Shown here one piece after another: positions 59,161 to 64,000 of a DNA stretch of 64,000 nt. The notes beneath the pieces were generated by a model. The model had not been told where the DNA came from and did not search any database. It saw only the letters and a list, made by a program, of their open reading frames with translations. Position 1 is the stretch's first letter. The number at the start of each line of letters is the position of its first letter. The translations under genes and the position numbers were made by a program. The DNA comes from Kingella_B sp963529665 (GTDB lineage: Bacteria; Pseudomonadota; Gammaproteobacteria; Burkholderiales; Neisseriaceae), in assembly GCA_963529665.1 (NCBI GenBank), contig CAUSAG010000004.1, positions 1 through 64,000 on the forward strand, given 5' to 3'.

Positions 59161-59201
59161 TTTTCAGGCTGCCTCTTCATCGCGATGAGGCAGCCTGAAA
59201 A
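59161..59201 (-). terminator. Inverted DUS pair after the DegP-like gene
   Basis: TTTTCAGGCTGCCTC and GAGGCAGCCTGAAAA flank about 11 bases, 12 bases past the stop codon at 59213. Confidence 0.7.
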
Positions 59202-59212
59202 CGGTTAGGCGA

Positions 59213-60652
59213 TTAGGGCAAAATCAACGCCATAAACAAATTGCTGCTGCCGCGTTGCACCAGCAAGGGGATGTTTTTGCCTGCGCTCTCAATAGCGGCG
59301 TTAAATTCTTCTTGGCTGTGCACTTCTTTGCCCGCTACTTCCAGCAAAATGTCGCCACGGCGCAAGCCCGCGTTGGCGGCGATGCCTTTCACATTGCTCA
59401 CCACAATATTGCCGTTGCTGTTCACAATCAGCGTTAAGCCTGCGGCGGCAAATTGGAAATCGTCCACATTATCGCCGCGGTCGCTGCTTTGGCGTTCGGA
59501 TTTGGCGGCGATGTCGTTTTGCGTGCCGAGCTTAATTTCTACATCCAGCATCTGCCCTTTGCGCCACACACCCAGTTTTACGGTTTGGTTGGGTTTGAGC
59601 GAGCTGATGGTCATCGGCAAATCGCTGGATGAGCGCACTTCGTTGCCGTTCACGCTGCGAATAATATCGCCCACTTTTAAGCCGCCGCGTTCTGCAGGGC
59701 TGCCTGCCAGCACTTTGGCAACCAGCGCGCCTGTGGCTTTGTCTAGCCCAAAGGTTTTGGCTAAATCGTAGCTGACTTCTTGGATCACCACGCCCAACTG
59801 CCCGCGTTCCACTTTGCCTGTGGCTTTGAGCTGGTCGGCAACGTTCATGGCAACGTTAATCGGGATGGCAAACGAGATGCCCATAAAACCGCCGCTGCGG
59901 CTGTAAATTTGCGAATTGATGCCAACCACTTGCCCTTTCAGGTTGAACAGCGGGCCGCCCGAATTGCCGGGGTTGATGGCAACATCGGTTTGGATAAATG
60001 GCATATAGCCATCATCGGGCAGGGTGCGGTTTTTGGCGGAAACGATGCCCGAGGTAACGCTGTTTTCAAAGCCAAACGGTGCGCCAATAGCCGCCACCCA
60101 TTCGCCTGATCTCAGCTCGTCGGGGTTGCCGATTTTGACGGTGGGCAGGTTTTTGGCTTCAATTTTAAGCAGGGCAACGTCGGATTTTTCGTCTTGCCCG
60201 ATGAGCTTGGCGGGGTATTGACGTTTGTCGTTTAGGGTTACTTTGATGTTGGTCATGCCCTTGATGACGTGGGTGTTGGTGAGGATGTAGCCATCGGGGC
60301 TGATGATGAAGCCCGAGCCGAAGTTGGCGCTGGTGGCGTTGTCGTCTTCGGAAAAGTCGGGGGCGTTGGGGGTGAGCCGTTTGAAAAATTCCATAAATGG
60401 GTCTTCGTTGCCGTTGTTGTCGTCTTCATCGCGTTCGCGCGAGGCTTGGATATTAACGACTGCGCCGCCTTCGCGGGCAACCAGTTGGGCAAAATCGGGC
60501 AGCATCATGCCCACTGTGCCATCGGCTTTGGGTGGCTCGGTTTGTTTGATGATGCTGGCGGGTTCGGATGCGGTTTGGCTGGGCGCGTCTTTGCCGCAGG
60601 CGGCAAGTGCAAGCGCGGTGAGTAGCGTTAAGGGGAGAAGCGTTTTGTTCAT
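59213..60652 (-). CDS. DegP/Do-like serine protease, lipoprotein form
   Basis: A 479-residue periplasmic quality-control protease. The signal ends in a lipobox (LAAC, Cys19), so it should be membrane-anchored, unlike the soluble E. coli DegP. Catalytic triad His128 (NTHVI), Asp158 (SDVALL), Ser231 (GNSGGP). Two PDZ domains follow (about 290-375 and 400-470), with AERGGLKVGDII and AANAGLRRGDILLEV as their carboxylate-binding ends. MucD/DegQ-like by length. The ORF track gene stands alone between repeats. Confidence 0.92.
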   Translation of the reverse strand: MNKTLLPLTLLTALALAACGKDAPSQTASEPASIIKQTEPPKADGTVGMMLPDFAQLVAREGGAVVNIQASRERDEDDNNGNEDPFMEFFKRLTPNAPDFSEDDNATSANFGSGFIISPDGYILTNTHVIKGMTNIKVTLNDKRQYPAKLIGQDEKSDVALLKIEAKNLPTVKIGNPDELRSGEWVAAIGAPFGFENSVTSGIVSAKNRTLPDDGYMPFIQTDVAINPGNSGGPLFNLKGQVVGINSQIYSRSGGFMGISFAIPINVAMNVADQLKATGKVERGQLGVVIQEVSYDLAKTFGLDKATGALVAKVLAGSPAERGGLKVGDIIRSVNGNEVRSSSDLPMTISSLKPNQTVKLGVWRKGQMLDVEIKLGTQNDIAAKSERQSSDRGDNVDDFQFAAAGLTLIVNSNGNIVVSNVKGIAANAGLRRGDILLEVAGKEVHSQEEFNAAIESAGKNIPLLVQRGSSNLFMALILP

Positions 60653-60793
60653 GAGTTGTCCTAGATGGGGATATGGGGGACGGATGTCCGTTTTGTGTTT
60701 TCAGGCTGCCGTTGCTGGGATGAATTTACAACGGGGATATTCGTTTTCAGGCTGCCTTGATATTTTCGCTATATGGGGAAACTTGCTAAAAAA

Positions 60794-61492
60794 TCAACCA
60801 AGTGCGAATAAGATTTTGCCGTGTTGTTTGAGCCATGCTTGGGCAGCGGGGCTTTGCGGGTCGTGCTGCTGCACCAGTTGCCAGAAGGCGCGGCTGTGGT
60901 TGGGGTGGCGCAGGTGGCAGAGTTCGTGGATGCAAACGTAATCTTGCACGCTCTCGGGCGCGCCAATCAGTCGACAGTTGAGCTTGATGCCTGTGCGGGC
61001 GCGGCATACGCCCCAGAAAGTTTTGGCGCGGGTTAGGCTGATGGCGGCGGGGATGAGTTGCAGGCGTTGGCTGTGCGCTTGCAGCCTGGGCAGCAGGGTG
61101 TGTTGGGCAGCCTGAAACAGATGTTGGCGCAGCAAATCCAGCTGTTGCGCGGTGGATGGGTTTTCAGGCAGCCTGAAAATGCATTGGCTGTCGTCGCGCT
61201 CTATTTGGGCGACGGCGGCGCGGTGTAAGGCGTAGGGGATGCCTGCGAATAGGATGGTGGGCGGTAGGTTTTCAGGCTGCCTTTGCGGCTGGGCGGGGGC
61301 TTGGCTCAGGATGCGTTGCAGCGTAGTTTCGTTATCGCCCAGCCAGTTTTGCAGTTGGCTCGGGCTGAGCCATTTGGGAATGCTGAGATTCAGGCTGCTG
61401 CTGTCGCGCGCGCGGATGATGATGTTGCGCTTGGCGTTGCGTTTGATGTGTAGCGCGATGGGGGTGTTGACTAGGGTGTGGATTTGGATCAT
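60794..61492 (-). CDS. YgjP/SprT-like metal-dependent hydrolase
   Basis: 232 residues of the YgjP (DUF45) family, compact zinc metallopeptidase-like proteins. The motif HELCHLRHPNHS gives zinc ligands His189, His193 and His199 with catalytic Glu190; KTFWGVCRARTGIKLNCRLI before it is typical. Three DUS copies are read in frame (RQPEN 71-75, FRLPEN 106-111, QAA 127-129), about 7 percent of the protein, all in regions likely to be loops. ATG 61492 gives the normal length; the frame upstream is DUS read-through. Confidence 0.88.
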   Translation of the reverse strand: MIQIHTLVNTPIALHIKRNAKRNIIIRARDSSSLNLSIPKWLSPSQLQNWLGDNETTLQRILSQAPAQPQRQPENLPPTILFAGIPYALHRAAVAQIERDDSQCIFRLPENPSTAQQLDLLRQHLFQAAQHTLLPRLQAHSQRLQLIPAAISLTRAKTFWGVCRARTGIKLNCRLIGAPESVQDYVCIHELCHLRHPNHSRAFWQLVQQHDPQSPAAQAWLKQHGKILFALG

Positions 61493-61589
61493 GGATGAGA
61501 TGGGGTTTAGGCAGCCTGAAAACGGGATTGGGGTTTTCAGGCTGCCTATGCGGTTGGGCAATATTTTGTTTTTAATAAGAAAACGCTTT

Positions 61590-62315
61590 TCAGGCTGCCT
61601 TGGGCGGCGTGTGCGAAATCTCCACTTGGCGCGCTTCAATCCAGTCTTCGCACAGCTGCATCAATTCCACTTCGCTATCGGTGGCTTGGTAGGAAATCGG
61701 CTTGCCAATCACCACTTGCACCACGCCTGGTTTTTTTAACACCGCATTTTTCGCCCAAAATTCGCCGCTGTTGAGCGCAACGGGCACGATGTTCATTTCA
61801 AACAATTTTGCCATGCGCGCGCCGCCCAGTTTGTAGCGTCTGCGCTCGCCTGCTGGCACGCGCGTGCCTTCGGGGAAGATGACAATCCAAAAACCTTGCT
61901 GTTTGCGCTTTAAGCCTTGCTCGGCAAGCTGGCGCATGGCATCCGCGCCTGCTTTGCGGTCAATGCCGATGCCGCCGCCCAGCTTTAATGCCCAGCCGAA
62001 AAAGGGGATTTTAAACAATTCTTTTTTTAGAACATAGGTTTGCAAGGGGAAGATTTGTTGCAAGGCAAAGGTTTCCCATGCGCTTTGGTGCTTGGAGCAG
62101 ATGATGGAGGGCGTATCGGGGATGTTTTCTTTGCCGTGCACTTCGTAGCGCAGTCCAACAACGTGTTCCAGCACCCACAGCAGCAGCGCTGTCCACGCCT
62201 TGCCCACGCGGTTCACGCCTTTGGGAAAGGGCAAGGCGAGCACGGCACAGAAAAACAGCAGCGGAAGCGTGGTAAACAGGACGATGTAGTAGATAAGGTT
62301 TTTTAGATAAATCAT
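61590..62315 (-). CDS. plsC: 1-acylglycerol-3-phosphate acyltransferase PlsC
   Basis: Makes phosphatidic acid at the inner membrane. The 241-residue protein has an N-terminal membrane helix (YIVLFTTLPLLFFCAVLAL), the catalytic HQSAWE (the His-x4-Asp/Glu motif, here Glu), FFGWALKLGGGIGIDR, FPEGTR, and VPVALNSGEFW. ATG 62315 starts the membrane helix. The last residues KAA-stop come from a DUS. Neisseria has several such paralogs (NlaA/NlaB). Confidence 0.92.
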   Translation of the reverse strand: MIYLKNLIYYIVLFTTLPLLFFCAVLALPFPKGVNRVGKAWTALLLWVLEHVVGLRYEVHGKENIPDTPSIICSKHQSAWETFALQQIFPLQTYVLKKELFKIPFFGWALKLGGGIGIDRKAGADAMRQLAEQGLKRKQQGFWIVIFPEGTRVPAGERRRYKLGGARMAKLFEMNIVPVALNSGEFWAKNAVLKKPGVVQVVIGKPISYQATDSEVELMQLCEDWIEARQVEISHTPPKAA

Positions 62316-62494
62316 GGTGTTGTCTTTTTCAGGCTGCCTGTGGGCTGTTGGCATTCAATTTTTGCAGCGGATTTTGCGTCATAAAATGGTAGGGGCAAGG
62401 CGAAAATGCGAACCTATACTGCCCATAGGCGAGTATTTTTAACGCAGCAGGGCGCAAAAGCCGCCAAAACGTTGATTATCAATAGCCCTAGTGG

Positions 62495-63028
62495 TTATTC
62501 GTATTCTTGCCAAATTTCGCGCAATTCGGCTTCTTGGTGCTTGCGGTGTTGGCGATGGGTAACTTGGTTGCCGCGCCATGCGTCTTTGCTGGATTTGGCG
62601 GGGATCATGATTTGCACCATGCGCAAGCCTTGCTCGGGGTGCTTACGGCTAACGTTTAAGCGCGGCGATTTGGTTACTGTGCCCACGCGCCAATTGCGGA
62701 TGCGCTTGCGGGCGAGGATTTTTTCGGCTTGGGCGCGCAGTTGTTCGTCGTAATCCCATTGCTGCGCGGGGCTAAGCGGCGGTAAGCCCAAGCGCGAGAG
62801 CGCGGCGTAGGTGTGCAAATCTTTCACCACCAAAAAATCGTAGAATTTTTGGAAATATTGGTTTGCCAACGCCAACACTTCTTGCTTTTCGGCGGTGCTG
62901 AGCTTGGGGTTTTCCACGATGGAGCGATACAGCGCCAGCGGATTGAAATCGGCGTATTTGCTGTGGCGCGGGATGATGTGGCGGTATTCGGCAAGGGAAA
63001 GAGTGTTGAATGGGCGATTGAGTTTCAT
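62495..63028 (-). CDS. Unrecognised basic protein
   Basis: 177 residues, no signal or membrane segment. Rich in Arg, Lys, Gln and His, with helical segments (AEKQEVLALANQYFQKFYDFL; YDEQLRAQAEKILARKRIRNW, shortened). Near the C-terminus VSRKHPEQGLRMVQIMIPA is followed by a charged tail. A DUS lies 9 bases before the ATG. Between plsC and mltB on the same strand. No family recognised; nucleic-acid binding is only a guess from the charge. Confidence 0.65.
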   Translation of the reverse strand: MKLNRPFNTLSLAEYRHIIPRHSKYADFNPLALYRSIVENPKLSTAEKQEVLALANQYFQKFYDFLVVKDLHTYAALSRLGLPPLSPAQQWDYDEQLRAQAEKILARKRIRNWRVGTVTKSPRLNVSRKHPEQGLRMVQIMIPAKSSKDAWRGNQVTHRQHRKHQEAELREIWQEYE

Positions 63029-63071
63029 AGCGTGATTTTCAGGCTGCCTTGGGATGATGGGGATTGAGTGC

Positions 63072-64000
63072 TTATAGCCCGCCGCCCATGCCGTTGGCGA
63101 TGTCGCGCACGGCGGTTACATACATACGGCTGTGGTTGTAGTGCCACACGGTGTAGAAGTTGTTGAGCCCGATGTAGTATTGATATTGGTTGGGCGCGGT
63201 TTCTAGGCGATAGAGTAGGGCGGGCTCGCTGTCGGCAACGCTGCCCAGCGGTTGCACGCCCAGCTGGCGCAACTGCCCGACGGTGTGGTTGAGCGCGGTT
63301 TTTTCGTCAACAAAGGCTTGGATTTGCGGGGTTTCTTGGGCAACGCTGGCACCGATAAGCATGGGTTTGCCTGTTTGCCAGCCGTGTTGTTTCATGTAGT
63401 TGGCAACGGATGCGGCAACATCGGGGATGCTTGTCCAAATGTTGCGCTGGTGGTCGCCGTCAAAATCCACGGCGTATTGGCGAAAGCTGGACGGCATAAA
63501 TTGCGGCATCCCCATCGCGCCCGCAAAGCTGCCTTGGAAGCTGAATGGATCGCGGTTTTCTTGTTGCGCCAGTTTTAAAAATTCGCCCAATTCTTTTTGG
63601 AAGAATGCGCCACGGCGCGGATAGTCAAAAGCGAGCGTGGCAAGCGAATCGGCAACGCGGATGTTGCCTGCATTTTTGCCGTAATTGGTTTCTATGCCGA
63701 TGATGGCAACAATCAGCTCGGCAGGCACGCCGTATTGCTGAGCGGCGCGGTCTATGGCGGCGCGGTTTTGCGCGTAGAACGCACGCCCTGCGCTGATTTT
63801 CAGGCTGCCTGAGTTATTGGCGGCAAATTTGTACCACGGCTGGGTGGTGGCGGGGCGATTCATGGTGTTGATTAGGTTGCCGCGATAGTTCACTTGGGCA
63901 AAAAAGTTGTTCAGATAATCCAGCGGCAAGCCGTTTTGCTGGTGTTGATATTGGATAAAGGCTTGCACATTGGGGTTGGCAAGAAAGCCTGTTTGCGCTA
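63072..64000 (-). CDS. mltB: Membrane-bound lytic murein transglycosylase B (partial)
   Basis: Cleaves the glycan strands of peptidoglycan to anhydro-MurNAc ends. The C-terminal 309 residues are present; the frame stays open to the window edge, reading AQTGFLANPNVQAFI at the end, so the start and signal lie outside. Seen: IVAIIGIETNYGKNAG with the catalytic Glu, SFAGAMGMPQFMPSSF, and YIGLNNFYTVWHYNHS. Its substrate is controlled by the PatA/PatB/Ape1 acetylation system in this window, since O-acetylated MurNAc blocks lytic transglycosylases. Confidence 0.93.
   Translation of the reverse strand, partial: AQTGFLANPNVQAFIQYQHQQNGLPLDYLNNFFAQVNYRGNLINTMNRPATTQPWYKFAANNSGSLKISAGRAFYAQNRAAIDRAAQQYGVPAELIVAIIGIETNYGKNAGNIRVADSLATLAFDYPRRGAFFQKELGEFLKLAQQENRDPFSFQGSFAGAMGMPQFMPSSFRQYAVDFDGDHQRNIWTSIPDVAASVANYMKQHGWQTGKPMLIGASVAQETPQIQAFVDEKTALNHTVGQLRQLGVQPLGSVADSEPALLYRLETAPNQYQYYIGLNNFYTVWHYNHSRMYVTAVRDIANGMGGGL

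Noticed and set aside
61590..62315. PlsC with Glu in place of Asp in the His-x4-Asp motif as a defect
   Set aside because: HQSAWE is a common variant in this family and the other motifs are intact, so the enzyme is probably active.
1..64000. Regularly repeated DUS as a CRISPR array
   Set aside because: The spacing is irregular, the copies occur in both orientations and inside genes, and no cas gene is present.

Overview
The window is a piece of a Neisseriaceae chromosome, most likely Kingella (K. oralis / K. denitrificans type). The main reason is the 12-mer AGGCAGCCTGAA and its complement TTCAGGCTGCCT. It occurs throughout the window, often as inverted pairs after genes, and it is the Kingella dialect of the neisserial DNA uptake sequence (DUS). 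Neisseria-like gene content and order (fur/bamE/dapB, a narQ-narP pair, the patA-patB-ape1 peptidoglycan O-acetylation cluster, an EF-P with Arg32) agree. I see no rRNA, tRNA, CRISPR array, intact insertion sequence or prophage.

Layout. 1-9 kb: purK, a patatin-like lipoprotein, ycaR-kdsB, a DMT exporter, a membrane protein with a broken start, lpxK with an unusual C-terminal extension, and a purine permease. 9-18 kb, mostly minus strand: DUF2868, a secreted protein, msrC, a Sel1-repeat protein, then an iron unit (FepA-like receptor with a Fur-box promoter, two unknown genes, an IroE/Fes-like esterase, DUF2251). 18-23.5 kb: nucleoside salvage (cdd, nupC, deoC, deoA), interrupted by an AT-rich islet with a secreted Gln-rich protein and an XRE regulator. 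23.7-30 kb: narQ-narP, then patA-patB-ape1. 30-37 kb: EEP-family phosphatase with a 40-residue lipoprotein, efp, fur, bamE-dapB, pssA, vapBC, lysC. 37-40.5 kb: an Lgt-like paralog, a tandemly duplicated small membrane protein, and a Tes-like radical SAM protein. 40.7-48.2 kb: parE, scpA, recC. 48.5-56 kb: a C4-dicarboxylate module. 56-64 kb: lipA, SDR, lipB, ybeD, degP-like, ygjP-like, plsC, an unknown gene, and mltB running off the end.

The strongest candidate for an undescribed system is the C4-dicarboxylate module. A class I (Fe-S) fumarase is divergent from an apparent operon encoding a ferredoxin-type iron-sulfur protein, a fumarate-reductase-type flavoprotein lacking the covalent-FAD His, a NuoF-type NADH/FMN subunit, and a CitT/TtdT-type dicarboxylate antiporter. 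No membrane anchor or quinone-site subunit is present. The set reads as a soluble NADH:fumarate oxidoreductase fed by imported malate or fumarate. A near-consensus FNR box lies in the shared 506-bp regulatory region.

The intergenic DNA is also unusual. It holds a 104-bp Correia-like element with its own terminal repeats, a 106-bp dRS3-bounded element, four copies of an apparently new element with two hairpins (one covarying between copies), five copies of an extended DUS unit, and a nested inverted-repeat element. DUS copies also supply stop codons, translation-start contexts, one lipobox and many in-frame protein segments.
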